DNA from: an uncultured Clostridia bacterium
GTDB lineage: Bacteria; Bacillota; Clostridia; Oscillospirales; Ruminococcaceae
NCBI GenBank assembly: GCA_945923775.1
Contig: CAMELR010000009.1
Location: 1 to 64,000, forward strand
Direction: 5' to 3'
Length of the DNA stretch: 64,000 nt
Made by a program: the position numbers and the translations under genes. The notes below the pieces were generated by a model. That model saw only the letters and a list, made by a program, of their open reading frames with translations, did not search any database and was not told the DNA's origin. Shown here in pieces: positions 36,245 through 45,481 of the stretch. The stretch's first letter is position 1. Each line of letters begins with the position of its first letter.

Positions 36245-37234
36245 ATGGCTGACGTCCTGACGCAGGCGCAGATAGATGAAATGCTTAAAAACGTCGCTGC
36301 CGGCGCAGTTCCGGAGGTGACGCAGAAAGAGGAAGAAAAGGTCAAGGAGTACGACTTCCGCGCTCCTAAGAAGTTCACAAAGGAACAGATCAAGGTCCTC
36401 GACGGTATATTCGAGAACTACGCGAGACTTCTCTCGTCATACCTCACAGGTCTGCTCAGACTGTACTGCCGCGTTTCGCTGGTGAACATCGAGGAGCAGA
36501 GGTACAGCGAGTTCAATAACGCGCTTCCGGATTACGTCCTGATGGGCATGGTGGACATGGGTATCAAGAACGAGGAGGTCAGCGAGACCAACGTTATCAT
36601 TCAGATATCCAACACTATAACCTTTACGATGATAGACAGACTGCTCGGCGGCAGAGGCGAATACCGCGATGTCAACCGCGATTTCACCGAAATAGAGATC
36701 ACCATTATGAATGACGTCATGAATTCGATGGCGAATCTCCTCTACGAGCCGTGGGCCAGCCATATCGACCTCGAGCCGAAGCTCATCGGCATTGAAACGA
36801 ATTCCAGAGTGGTGCAGACCATAGGCCACGAGGATACGGTAATAATCGTAGCCCTCGAGGTCGAGATAAACGGCTCCAAGTCGATAATCTCGGTGTGCAT
36901 TCCTGCGATAAATCTGGACGAGATAATGAACAAGTTCATTTCCCGCTACAATGTTTCCAGAAGGAAGCTCGACGCCAACCGCGAGGCAGAGCGCCGCGAC
37001 ACTATCATGACCGGTATCAGCGATACCTACCTCAAGATCACCGCAGTTCTCGGCGAGATCAACCTTGACCTATACGAGGTGCTGACGCTTCAGGTGAACG
37101 ACGTTATCCCGCTTGGAAAGAGCATTACAAGCGATGTTGACGTGAAGGTCGGAAGCAAGCCCTGGTGCACCGGAAAGCTCGGAACCTACAATAACAAAAA
37201 GGCAATAATGATAGATAATTTTATAGAGAATTGA
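36245..37234 (+). CDS. fliM: Flagellar motor switch protein FliM
   Basis: A 329-residue switch protein. The N-terminal LTQAQIDEML peptide (residues 5-14) is the CheY-P docking motif. The middle CheC-like domain (about 45-230) and the C-terminal SpoA domain (about 250-325) are both present. A GGGGGG site precedes the ATG. It is followed 13 bases later by fliY. Confidence 0.95.
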   Translation: MADVLTQAQIDEMLKNVAAGAVPEVTQKEEEKVKEYDFRAPKKFTKEQIKVLDGIFENYARLLSSYLTGLLRLYCRVSLVNIEEQRYSEFNNALPDYVLMGMVDMGIKNEEVSETNVIIQISNTITFTMIDRLLGGRGEYRDVNRDFTEIEITIMNDVMNSMANLLYEPWASHIDLEPKLIGIETNSRVVQTIGHEDTVIIVALEVEINGSKSIISVCIPAINLDEIMNKFISRYNVSRRKLDANREAERRDTIMTGISDTYLKITAVLGEINLDLYEVLTLQVNDVIPLGKSITSDVDVKVGSKPWCTGKLGTYNNKKAIMIDNFIEN

Positions 37235-37247
37235 GGTAAAATGTCCA

Positions 37248-38471
37248 ATGGCTAATGAAAAGGATGCAAACGTTGAATTCAGCTCATATGAAATAGACGC
37301 CGTCGGCGAAATACTCAACATAAGCATGGGGTCCGCTGCGACTGCCGTTTCTGAGCTGCTCAACGCAAAAGTCTGGATCACCACACCGCAGGTGAACGTG
37401 GTCAAGGCAGCCGCCCTGAATTACGACCGTCTGGAGCCTGCTATCTGCGTTAAGATCGTCTATGTTTCCGGTATTTCCGGTCAGAACATGATGGTCCTCA
37501 AGCAGGACGATGTTCAGCTTATTCTTAATCAGCTCATGGGCAACCCGCTGGTAGTTTCTCCTGATTTTGAGTTCGATGAGATGAACATAAGCGCAGTTTC
37601 CGAGGTCATGAACCAGATGATGGGCGCCTCTGCGACAGCGCTTTCCGATTTGCTCGGTATTTCGGTCGACATCTCCACGCCGACCCCGTACCTTATCGAG
37701 CAGACCAACTTCTGCCAGCTAGCAGAGCTTGATCCCGATGAGACAATAGTTGCAGTTACGTTCAACCTGTCCGTTGACGGCGTTATGAACAGTGAGTTCA
37801 TGTCGGTTATGTCCGTTGAGCTTGCTAAGTCGCTGTCCGGCAAGATGATAGAGAAGTTCCACGGCGATGAGACCGAGGCTCAGCCCGCAGCACAGCCTGC
37901 TTCTGCTCCTGCTGCCGCAGCAGCTCAGCCGGCTCCTGCAGCTTCGCAGCCTGCTCCCGCTCCGGCACCCCAGTCGGCGGCTCCCGCGCCTCAGCCTGCT
38001 CCTGCACAGGGCATGGCTCAGCCGCAGCAGCCCGCTCCCGGTGCTTATCCTTATCCCTCGCAGGGTCAGCCTGCTTACCCCGGATACGGATATCAGAACC
38101 AGTACGCGGCTTACGGAGCTTATCCGCCGCCTGTTCCGCCGGTCAATATCCAGAATGCGCAGCTCCACCAGTTTGACGCAATGGATTTCGGCCTGCCTAC
38201 GGATCAGCAGGACAACCTCAAGCTGCTGATGGGCGTCCCGCTTGAGATCTCTGTTGAGATCGGTACGGCGAAGCGCAAGGTAAAGGATATCCTGGAGTTT
38301 ACTCAGGGTACTATAATCGAGCTGGAACGCCAGGCAGGCGCGCCGGTCGATGTGGTCGTAAACGGCAACCTGATCGCAAGGGGTGACGTCGTTGTTATCG
38401 ACGACAACTTCGCAGTGAGAATTACCGAGATCGTCAAGTCCAAGTTCATGGACAGCCTCGGCAAGGAATAA
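37248..38471 (+). CDS. fliY: Flagellar switch protein and CheY-P phosphatase FliY (FliN C-terminal domain)
   Basis: A 407-residue protein with a CheC-like domain (about 10-200) having both Glu...Asn phosphatase motifs (EIDAVGEILNISMG and SAVSEVMNQMMG). A Pro/Ala/Gln-rich linker (about 205-300) follows, then a FliN/SpoA domain (about 318-400). It lacks a clear N-terminal CheY-docking peptide seen in some FliY proteins. It should bind FliM in the C ring and remove phosphate from CheY-P. The low-complexity linker is longer than the typical short linker. Confidence 0.92.
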   Translation: MANEKDANVEFSSYEIDAVGEILNISMGSAATAVSELLNAKVWITTPQVNVVKAAALNYDRLEPAICVKIVYVSGISGQNMMVLKQDDVQLILNQLMGNPLVVSPDFEFDEMNISAVSEVMNQMMGASATALSDLLGISVDISTPTPYLIEQTNFCQLAELDPDETIVAVTFNLSVDGVMNSEFMSVMSVELAKSLSGKMIEKFHGDETEAQPAAQPASAPAAAAAQPAPAASQPAPAPAPQSAAPAPQPAPAQGMAQPQQPAPGAYPYPSQGQPAYPGYGYQNQYAAYGAYPPPVPPVNIQNAQLHQFDAMDFGLPTDQQDNLKLLMGVPLEISVEIGTAKRKVKDILEFTQGTIIELERQAGAPVDVVVNGNLIARGDVVVIDDNFAVRITEIVKSKFMDSLGKE

Positions 38472-38510
38472 AATACATAATACAACATATATCAAGGAGA
38501 TTTTTTAGTA

Positions 38511-38873
38511 ATGGACAAGAAGATTTTACTGGTTGACGACGCTGCTTTCATGAGAATGCTGATCAAGGACGCCCTCACTAAGAACGGCTACACCAATATC
38601 CTTGAGGCGGCAGACGGTGCTATCGCATGCGATGTTTACGCCGCTGAGAAGCCCGACCTCGTTATCATGGACATCACCATGCCCAACAAGACCGGTATTG
38701 AGGCTCTCAAGGACATTAAGGGAATGGATCCGATGGCTAAGGTCGTTATGTGCTCTGCAATGGGTCAGGAAGCTATGGTTGTCGAGGCTATCAAGCTCGG
38801 CGCCCTCGACTTCATTGTAAAGCCCTTCAAGCCTGACAGAATACTCCAGACCGTCAAGAAGGTACTCGGCTGA
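38511..38873 (+). CDS. cheY: Chemotaxis response regulator CheY
   Basis: A 120-residue single receiver domain with all catalytic residues: LLVDDAAF (Asp pair 9-10), phosphoacceptor Asp in VIMDITMPN, Thr/Ser switch in VVMCSAMG and Lys in VKPF. It lies between fliY and fliO, the usual site in Firmicutes. It is followed by an intrinsic terminator (38979-39020), so its transcript may be more abundant than that of the downstream export genes. Confidence 0.94.
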   Translation: MDKKILLVDDAAFMRMLIKDALTKNGYTNILEAADGAIACDVYAAEKPDLVIMDITMPNKTGIEALKDIKGMDPMAKVVMCSAMGQEAMVVEAIKLGALDFIVKPFKPDRILQTVKKVLG

Positions 38874-38978
38874 TTGCTGCGCGTCTGCCCTGATGGGCGT
38901 CCTGCGGAAATGCGGGAAGAAGTGCGGCGCAGCGTAAGTTCCCGGTTTTTCCGGGGACTGTCACGCAACATTTTCTCG

Positions 38979-39020
38979 CCGCACTGTTCAGACGAACGGG
39001 TCTGAATAGTGCGGTTTTTG
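38979..39020 (+). terminator. Strong intrinsic terminator inside the flagellar locus
   Basis: A 15-bp stem CCGCACTGTTCAGAC (38979-38993) / GTCTGAATAGTGCGG (39000-39014), one G-T pair, 6-base loop, then TTTTTG. A weaker hairpin with a TTTTT loop precedes it at 38938-38958. It lies in the 165-base cheY-fliO gap, so it probably reduces or conditionally stops read-through. Confidence 0.85.
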
Positions 39021-39038
39021 ATTCCGGGAGGTTCGGCA

Positions 39039-39377
39039 GTGGAATATTTTCAGATGATAATGGCGCTGCTGGGCGTTCTGGCGCTGGTTTTCCTGCTTTT
39101 CTGGGCGATGAAGAAGCTCAACAGGCGCGTGACACTGAGCGACAGCAAAAATATGAAGATCCTGGAGCGTATAAACCTGGGGCCTGACAAAATGCTGCTG
39201 CTTGTCAGCGTATGCGGGAAATGCATGGTCCTCGGAGTCACCAACGGCAGGGTGGAGAAAGTCCACGAGCTGGAGGAGACCGAGGAGGAACTAATGAAAA
39301 AAGACGAAAACGGCGGAAATCCCACCTTTAAGGAGAGCTTCAAGATCGTTTTCAAGGACATGATGAACAAGAAGTGA
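39039..39377 (+). CDS. fliO: Flagellar biosynthesis protein FliO
   Basis: A 112-residue protein with one membrane helix (about residues 5-25) and a cytoplasmic domain with LERINLGPDKMLLLVSVCGKCMVLGVT, the FliO core. The GTG at 39039 is supported by GGGAGG eight bases before it; an in-frame GTG at 39009 lies inside the terminator hairpin and has no ribosome site. FliO helps assemble the FliP/Q/R export gate. Confidence 0.87.
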   Translation: MEYFQMIMALLGVLALVFLLFWAMKKLNRRVTLSDSKNMKILERINLGPDKMLLLVSVCGKCMVLGVTNGRVEKVHELEETEEELMKKDENGGNPTFKESFKIVFKDMMNKK

Positions 39378-39392
39378 TCGGAGGGACGGCAG

Positions 39393-40328
39393 GTGTTCAG
39401 GCAGCTTGAGCTTACAAAAGAGAATAAGCGGCTTCTGATAAAGTTTGCGGTGTCGCTGCTGGTCACGGTGCTGCTGACTGTCATGCTGTGCACCCTTTCC
39501 GCGTTTGCGGAGCAGGGGACGGCTGATTCCGGCGCGGCGCAGGCGGTCTCCACAGCGGAGGCTCAGCAGAGCGCGACCGGGGAGGCTCAGCACAAGCCGG
39601 GAGATTATCTCGACACCGACCCGACCTACGTCAAGAACGACGCGGGTTCGTCGGTGATACAGGAACTGATAGGCGTTGACGCTTCCCAGCCGCTGGAGAT
39701 AATCATTCTGCTGACGCTTATCGCGCTGGCTCCGTCGATGCTGATCATGATGACCTGCTTCACGCGTATCGTCATTGTTCTCGGCTTCCTCAGGACTGCC
39801 ATGCAGACGCAGAGCACTCCGCCGAATATGGTGATCACCGGAATGGCGCTTTTCCTGACGTTCTTCATAATGGCACCGGTATTCTCGGAGATAAACGAGG
39901 TGGCTTATCAGCCCTACGTCAGCGAGGAGCTGACTACGGAGGAAGCCCTGGACGCGGCTTCCGTGCCGCTCAAGAAGTTCATGCTAAAGCAGACTTCCCA
40001 GGACGACTTGCAGTTCTTCCTCGACCTCTCGAAAACAGAGGAGCCGGAGGGCGGCTATACTGACGAGTACCTACAGAACGACCTCAGCCTGACGGTCATA
40101 GTGCCGTCGTTCATGATAAGCGAGCTTAAGCGCGCATTCCAGATGGGATTTCTGATATTCCTGCCGTTCCTTGTCATCGACCTGGTAGTCGGCAGTACGC
40201 TGATGTCCATGGGTATGATGATGCTGCCGCCCGCGATGATATCCATGCCGTTCAAGATACTGGTGTTTGTGTTGGCGGACGGGTGGAATCTGCTGATAGG
40301 CTCGGTAGTTGCAAGCTATAATTTGTAG
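39393..40328 (+). CDS. fliP: Flagellar export gate protein FliP
   Basis: A 311-residue export gate protein. The N-terminal signal peptide/helix lies near residues 22-45, followed by a small Ala/Gln-rich extracellular spacer. The core has TLIALAPSMLIMMTCFTRIVIVLGFLR, a MGFLIFLPFLVIDLVVGS segment and MMMLPPAMISMPFK, all typical. It starts with GTG at 39393 after GGAGGG. fliQ follows 30 bases later. Confidence 0.95.
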   Translation: MFRQLELTKENKRLLIKFAVSLLVTVLLTVMLCTLSAFAEQGTADSGAAQAVSTAEAQQSATGEAQHKPGDYLDTDPTYVKNDAGSSVIQELIGVDASQPLEIIILLTLIALAPSMLIMMTCFTRIVIVLGFLRTAMQTQSTPPNMVITGMALFLTFFIMAPVFSEINEVAYQPYVSEELTTEEALDAASVPLKKFMLKQTSQDDLQFFLDLSKTEEPEGGYTDEYLQNDLSLTVIVPSFMISELKRAFQMGFLIFLPFLVIDLVVGSTLMSMGMMMLPPAMISMPFKILVFVLADGWNLLIGSVVASYNL

Positions 40329-40358
40329 ACAGGTCAGGTAGTAAAGGCGGTGAGATAA

Positions 40359-40631
40359 ATGACGCAGGACGAAATGATGGAGATTTTCCAGGCGGCCATA
40401 ATGCTGGCGTTCAAGCTGGCTGTGCCGATACTCCTCGTTGCCATGATAGTTGGTCTGGTGATCGCGATATTACAGGCGGCGACACAGGTTCACGAGCAGA
40501 CGCTCTCCTTCGCTCCTAAGGCTGTCGCGGTGGGTCTGGCGCTGTTTATCCTTGCGCCGTGGATGACCTCGGAGTGCATTGACTTTGTCAATTTCATCTT
40601 CGAGAAGGTGTCCGCGGTCCCTATAACGTAA
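40359..40631 (+). CDS. fliQ: Flagellar export gate protein FliQ
   Basis: A 90-residue protein with two membrane helices (about 15-40 and 55-78) and the VGLVIAILQAATQVHEQTL signature between them. It begins at the ATG 40359 after a GGCGGTG site. It lies between fliP and fliR, the invariant order. Confidence 0.94.
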   Translation: MTQDEMMEIFQAAIMLAFKLAVPILLVAMIVGLVIAILQAATQVHEQTLSFAPKAVAVGLALFILAPWMTSECIDFVNFIFEKVSAVPIT

Positions 40632-40640
40632 GGCGGGGTT

Positions 40641-41420
40641 ATGTCTGAGATCTGGGAAGCTATCCAAACCAACTTCGTCATTATACTGATGGTAACGGCG
40701 AGGGTAAGCGGAATATTTACGTTCAACCCGATTTTCTCACGAAACGGCGTTCCGAATATGGTCAAGGCGGGGGCTTCGCTTATGCTGGCTCTGGTCATGG
40801 CAGCGGCGGGGGATTTCAGCTACACGATACCGCAGGGCGTGCTTCCGTTTGCGCTGGATATCGGCAAGGAGCTGCTCGTCGGCTTTACGCTGGGGTTCTT
40901 CGTGAACCTCATGCTGCAGCTTTTCAGCCTTGCCGGCGAGCTGTCCGACTATCAGATAGGCCTTTCAATGGCGAGGAGCTACGACCCTACGTTCGGTACG
41001 ACGAGCCTTGTCACGCAGTACTATAGTTGGTGGTTCATGATCTACTTCTTTATGGTGGGAGGGCATCTCTCATACATAAAGCTGTTTTTCATTTCATACG
41101 AGAGCATTCCGATGGGATTCAGCAGCTTCAATTTCAATGTTGGACTGCTGATTGTGAAATATTTCGAGACTGTCCTCACGCTGGGTCTCAAGCTGGCTAT
41201 GCCGGTGATCGCAGCCGGGCTGGTCACGGAGTTCTGTATCGGCGTGCTGATGAAGGCGGTCCCTTCAATACATGTATTCGTGCTCAACGTGCAGATAAAA
41301 ATGCTGGTGGGATTCGTCGTACTGGCGGGGTGCAGCGGCATGGTGTCTGAATTCATGGAGAAGATAATGGATCTGCTGTTCAGCAACCTGAATACTCTGC
41401 TCGGCGAGATGGCGGTCTGA
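40641..41420 (+). CDS. fliR: Flagellar export gate protein FliR
   Basis: A 259-residue multi-pass membrane protein of the export gate. It includes ARVSGIFTFNPIFSRNGVPNM near residue 17 and the helix-rich core with ELLVGFTLGFFVNLMLQ. Five to six hydrophobic segments fit the family. flhB follows 18 bases later. Confidence 0.93.
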   Translation: MSEIWEAIQTNFVIILMVTARVSGIFTFNPIFSRNGVPNMVKAGASLMLALVMAAAGDFSYTIPQGVLPFALDIGKELLVGFTLGFFVNLMLQLFSLAGELSDYQIGLSMARSYDPTFGTTSLVTQYYSWWFMIYFFMVGGHLSYIKLFFISYESIPMGFSSFNFNVGLLIVKYFETVLTLGLKLAMPVIAAGLVTEFCIGVLMKAVPSIHVFVLNVQIKMLVGFVVLAGCSGMVSEFMEKIMDLLFSNLNTLLGEMAV

Positions 41421-41438
41421 CTTTGAAAGGGTGGGAAG

Positions 41439-42503
41439 ATGGCAGGAGAAGAAAAAACCGAAAAAGCCACCCCGAAAAAGCGTAAGGATCAGCGAAAGGA
41501 AGGCAACGTCCTCCAGAGCAAGGAGATAGGCATTGCGGCTTCCGTTCTTGGCATATTCGCGGCGATGAGGCTGCTTCTCGGCTTCATTTCCGAAAATATA
41601 TTTTCCTACACTGGCTCCGTTTTCGAGGAGCTTGGCTCGACCTATGTCACCACTGACAATATAATGACGATATGGGTCGACGTTATAACAGTAGTCGGGA
41701 TTACCGTCGGGCCTGTCTGCCTGATCGCGATTTTCCTCGGAATTATCCCGACCATCGCGCAGACAAGGGGTCTGTTTACGATGAAGGCGCTCAAGCCGAA
41801 GTTTTCCCGGCTGAATCCGCTTTCCGGCATTAAGAAGCTGTTTTCGCTTCAGTCGATAGTCGGTATTTTAAAAGGGCTTATCGAGGTAATTATCATCAGC
41901 GTGGTGATTTACAACGAGATACGGGACAGGCTCCCGAAATTCGTCATGCTGATAGATACGGGCGTCGCCGCAGGCGTGACCTACGCGCTGGTGACGATCT
42001 TCGACCTTGTAATGCTGATATGCATAATGCTGGTGTTCGTGGCGGCTGCGGATTTCCTCTTCCAGTGGTGGCAGTTTGAGAAAAAGCTCAAGATGTCCAA
42101 GCAGGAGGTCAAAGAGGAATTCAAGCAGATGGAAGGCGACCCCCAGATAAAGAGCAAGATCAAGCAGCGCCAGCAGCAGATGGCTACGCAGCGAATGATG
42201 CAGGACGTCCCCAAGGCTGATGTCGTTGTCAGAAACCCTACGCACTTTGCTGTTGCGCTGAAATACGACCAGGACAAGAACAACGCGCCGCAGGTTCTCG
42301 CAAAGGGCAAGGATCTCATTGCGCTGAGGATAGTCCAGATCGCAGAGGAAAACGACGTCATGACGATAGAAAACCCGCCGCTTGCCAGGTCGCTTTACAG
42401 CATGGTCGACGTCGGGCGGGAGATACCCGCGGAGCTTTACAACGCTGTCGCGGAGGTGCTGACAGTCGTTTACCGCGAAAAGCACAAGACGCTTCACGCG
42501 TGA
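41439..42503 (+). CDS. flhB: Flagellar export switch protein FlhB
   Basis: A 354-residue protein with four membrane helices and a soluble C-terminal domain. The N-terminal EKTEKATPKKRKDQRKEG motif and the self-cleavage site NPTH (in VVRNPTHFAVAL, near residue 268) are intact. FlhB switches export from hook to filament substrates after the ruler FliK signals completion. Confidence 0.95.
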   Translation: MAGEEKTEKATPKKRKDQRKEGNVLQSKEIGIAASVLGIFAAMRLLLGFISENIFSYTGSVFEELGSTYVTTDNIMTIWVDVITVVGITVGPVCLIAIFLGIIPTIAQTRGLFTMKALKPKFSRLNPLSGIKKLFSLQSIVGILKGLIEVIIISVVIYNEIRDRLPKFVMLIDTGVAAGVTYALVTIFDLVMLICIMLVFVAAADFLFQWWQFEKKLKMSKQEVKEEFKQMEGDPQIKSKIKQRQQQMATQRMMQDVPKADVVVRNPTHFAVALKYDQDKNNAPQVLAKGKDLIALRIVQIAEENDVMTIENPPLARSLYSMVDVGREIPAELYNAVAEVLTVVYREKHKTLHA

Positions 42504-42567
42504 TTCGCATAATTCGTGAAAATCCGATACAATTCGTAAATTTATATAAAAATTCTACAGAGAGGAG

Positions 42568-44667
42568 ATGGGCGACATAGTACGCAAGCTGCTGAGCAAC
42601 TCGTTTGTTCTGTTTGTAATATTCATCGTAATTGCGATCATTATTCCGCTGCCTAGCTGGTTGCTGGACTTCATGATACTGCTTAACATCTCCCTGAGCC
42701 TTATCATTCTGGTAATGACAATGTTCATCAAGGAGGCGCTGGAGTTCTCCGTATTCCCGACGGTCCTGCTGTTAACGACGGTCCTGCGACTGTCGCTGAA
42801 CGTTTCTACGACCCGAGGCATTCTTTCCAGCGGCTACGCCGGAGAGGTAATTTCCGCGTTCGGTAACTTCGTTATGGGCGGCGACGCCATCGTCGGCTTC
42901 CTGATATTCATAATCATCGTATTAGTCAACTTCATTGTAATCACCAAGGGTTCCGAGCGAGTATCCGAGGTTGCAGCCCGCTTCACGCTGGACGCTATGC
43001 CAGGTAAGCAGATGGCGATAGACGCCGACCTCAACGCCGGAATAATCAACGAGGAACAGGCGAAGAAGCGCAGAAGCAATATCCAGCGCGAGGCTGACTT
43101 CTACGGCTCTATGGACGGTGCTACGAAGTTCGTAAAGGGCGACGCCATCATGTCCATCGTCACCACCCTCGTTAACCTTATCGGCGGCGTTATCATCGGT
43201 ATGGTGCGCGGCGGCGGTGACTTCAACACTATCCTCAACACCTATTCGCTGGCTACCGTCGGCGATGGTCTCTGCTCGCAGATACCCGCGCTGCTCATCT
43301 CCGTTGCTACTGGTATGATCGTTACCCGCGCGGCAAGCGAGGACAGTCTCATCAACGACCTCAAGAGCCAGTTCACCGCGCAGCCATTCGTTCTGATGAT
43401 CGCCGGTATCGTCATGGTAGTCATGATGGTGATCCCGGGATTCCCGACGGTGGTCTGCCTGGTTCTCGGCGTTCTGCTGATACTCGCGGCATTCCTGCTC
43501 AACCGCAACAAGAAGAAAATGGCGGAGCTGGAGCTTGCACAGCGCAAGAAAGCCGAGGAAAAGGAGATGGAAAAGCTCCCGGCGGACAACGACTACTACC
43601 GCGATATCGACAACGTGTTCAAGCTGCTGAACGTCGAGCCTATCGAGATGGAATTCGGCTACAGCCTGCTGCGGCTTGTCGATGAGAAATCCGGCGGCAA
43701 CTTCATCGAGCGAGTCGTTATCTTCCGAAAACAATTTGCGCTTGATATGGGTATGGTAATCCCGTCCGTTCGTATGACGGATAACCCCGAGATTAACCCG
43801 AACATGTACATAATCAAGATAAAGGGCGAGGAGGTAGCCCGCGGCGAGATACTCGTCGACCACTACCTTGCGCTCGACAGCGGCGACGTCACCCAGCAGA
43901 TAGAGGGTATCGACACGGTGGAGCCTGCGTTCGGGCTTCCGGCAAAGTGGATATCCGAGGACAAGAAGATAATGGCGGACGTTGCAGGCTACACGCTGAT
44001 AGACCCGGTTTCCGTCATGATAACCCACTGGTCGGAGATAATGAAGCGCTATGCGCATGAGCTGCTCTCACGTCAGGACGTAAGCACCATGCTGGACAAC
44101 GTTAAAAAGACCAACCCCATCGTGGTGGACGATATTATACCGAAAGTTATATCTGTCGGATATTTGCAGAAAATACTGGCGAATCTGCTCAAGGAAGGTA
44201 TACCGATACGCGACCTGGAGACTATTCTGGAGACTATCGGCGATCACTCCAACGTGCTGAAGGACACCGACATCATCACGGAGTACGTAAGGCAGTCGCT
44301 CAAGCGCACGATAACCCACCGCTTCGCGGAGGCGAACTCGCTGCGCGTGATAACCCTCGATACCCAGATAGAGGATCTTATCGTAAGCTCCGTAAAGAAG
44401 TCGGATCAGGGAAGCTACCTCGCTATGCCGCCGGATATGATACAGCGCATAGTCACCGCTTCCAACCGGGAGATAGACAAGATAAAGGACGTTATACCGA
44501 CGGTCATCGTCCTGACGTCTCCGGTGGTGCGTATTTACTACAAGAAGCTCACCGAGCAGTTCATTCCGAACATCACGGTACTTTCCTACAGCGAGATAGA
44601 CTCCACCGCCCAGATACAGGCGATAGGAAACATCTCACTGAACATCGCAGCAGCTCCTGCTGTTTAA
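42568..44667 (+). CDS. flhA: Flagellar export protein FlhA
   Basis: A 699-residue export gate protein with about eight N-terminal membrane helices (to about residue 320) and a cytoplasmic substrate-docking domain. LRLSLNVSTTRGIL and the FHIPEP-region segment VAARFTLDAMPGKQMAIDADLNAG are conserved. The AGAGGAG site ends directly against the ATG at 42568, so spacing is almost zero; either initiation is weak or a start slightly downstream is used. The gap to fliA is only 22 bases: flhF and flhG are not here. Confidence 0.94.
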   Translation: MGDIVRKLLSNSFVLFVIFIVIAIIIPLPSWLLDFMILLNISLSLIILVMTMFIKEALEFSVFPTVLLLTTVLRLSLNVSTTRGILSSGYAGEVISAFGNFVMGGDAIVGFLIFIIIVLVNFIVITKGSERVSEVAARFTLDAMPGKQMAIDADLNAGIINEEQAKKRRSNIQREADFYGSMDGATKFVKGDAIMSIVTTLVNLIGGVIIGMVRGGGDFNTILNTYSLATVGDGLCSQIPALLISVATGMIVTRAASEDSLINDLKSQFTAQPFVLMIAGIVMVVMMVIPGFPTVVCLVLGVLLILAAFLLNRNKKKMAELELAQRKKAEEKEMEKLPADNDYYRDIDNVFKLLNVEPIEMEFGYSLLRLVDEKSGGNFIERVVIFRKQFALDMGMVIPSVRMTDNPEINPNMYIIKIKGEEVARGEILVDHYLALDSGDVTQQIEGIDTVEPAFGLPAKWISEDKKIMADVAGYTLIDPVSVMITHWSEIMKRYAHELLSRQDVSTMLDNVKKTNPIVVDDIIPKVISVGYLQKILANLLKEGIPIRDLETILETIGDHSNVLKDTDIITEYVRQSLKRTITHRFAEANSLRVITLDTQIEDLIVSSVKKSDQGSYLAMPPDMIQRIVTASNREIDKIKDVIPTVIVLTSPVVRIYYKKLTEQFIPNITVLSYSEIDSTAQIQAIGNISLNIAAAPAV

Positions 44668-44689
44668 ATCAACAAAAGGAGGGAAAAGC

Positions 44690-45481
44690 ATGGAAGGCAG
44701 CGTAACAACGGCTCTTTTAGAGGAATACAGCATGAGCCGCAGCGAAGCAGTCCGCAATGAGATAGTTCTGAAGAATCTCGGGCTGGTGCGTTCCTGTGCG
44801 CTTTCCCTGCGGAACACCTACATAAAGTACGGCGAGGTCGACGACGTGGTTAACGAGGGCGTTATCGCACTGATGGACGCAATCGAGACCTACGACCCTT
44901 CAAGGGGCGCAAAGTTCGAGACCTACGCTTCGCTGAAGATACGCGGCGCGATTATAGATTACGTCCGGAAACAGGATTGGGTTCCAAGACCTGTAAGAAA
45001 ATTTGCCCGCGACCTTGACAACGCGAACACAATATTGTATAATCAATATGATAGGGCTCCGACGACCGCCGAGCTTGCAGAGTACCTCCAGATAAGCGAG
45101 GAAAAGCTGCTGCGCGGCATGGCGGACGCTTCAAATACCGTTACGCTCTCATTCGAGGAGCTGCTGTACGAGGATAATTTCGATGACGGCAGCGTTACCG
45201 CTTCTGAATCCACCGATTCCCGGCTCATGCGCGAGGAACTCCGCGCGGTCATCGCCGGCGCTATCGAGGGCCTCAAGGAGAAGGAGCGGCAGGTCATCAC
45301 ACTGTATTACTACAAGAGCATGAAGTATTCCGATATCGCTAAGGTAATAGGCGTGTCGGAATCCAGAGTGTGCCAGATAAACACTAAGGCTATGCTTTCG
45401 CTAAAGGCAGCGCTGGAGCCGTACATAAACGGCGGCGCAGTCCCGGGGAAGCATGGGGCCAGTCAGGAGGTACGTTCTTGA
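44690..45481 (+). CDS. fliA: Flagellar sigma factor FliA (sigma-28/SigD)
   Basis: A 263-residue sigma-70 family factor. Region 2 has VDDVVNEGVIALMDAIETYDPSRGAKFETYASLKIRGAIIDYVR motifs near residues 42-98. Region 3 lies near 120-150. Region 4 has a helix-turn-helix with YSDIAKVIGVSESRVCQI near 217. The AAGGAGGG site supports the ATG at 44690. It overlaps the next gene (TTGA). It should transcribe late flagellin and chemotaxis genes, which lie outside this window. No anti-sigma flgM gene is adjacent. Confidence 0.92.
   Translation: MEGSVTTALLEEYSMSRSEAVRNEIVLKNLGLVRSCALSLRNTYIKYGEVDDVVNEGVIALMDAIETYDPSRGAKFETYASLKIRGAIIDYVRKQDWVPRPVRKFARDLDNANTILYNQYDRAPTTAELAEYLQISEEKLLRGMADASNTVTLSFEELLYEDNFDDGSVTASESTDSRLMREELRAVIAGAIEGLKEKERQVITLYYYKSMKYSDIAKVIGVSESRVCQINTKAMLSLKAALEPYINGGAVPGKHGASQEVRS

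Noticed and set aside
37867-38229. Leu/Ser/Arg-rich frame overlapping the FliY linker
   Set aside because: Frame-shifted reading of the Pro/Ala/Gln linker, with no ribosome site and no recognisable fold.
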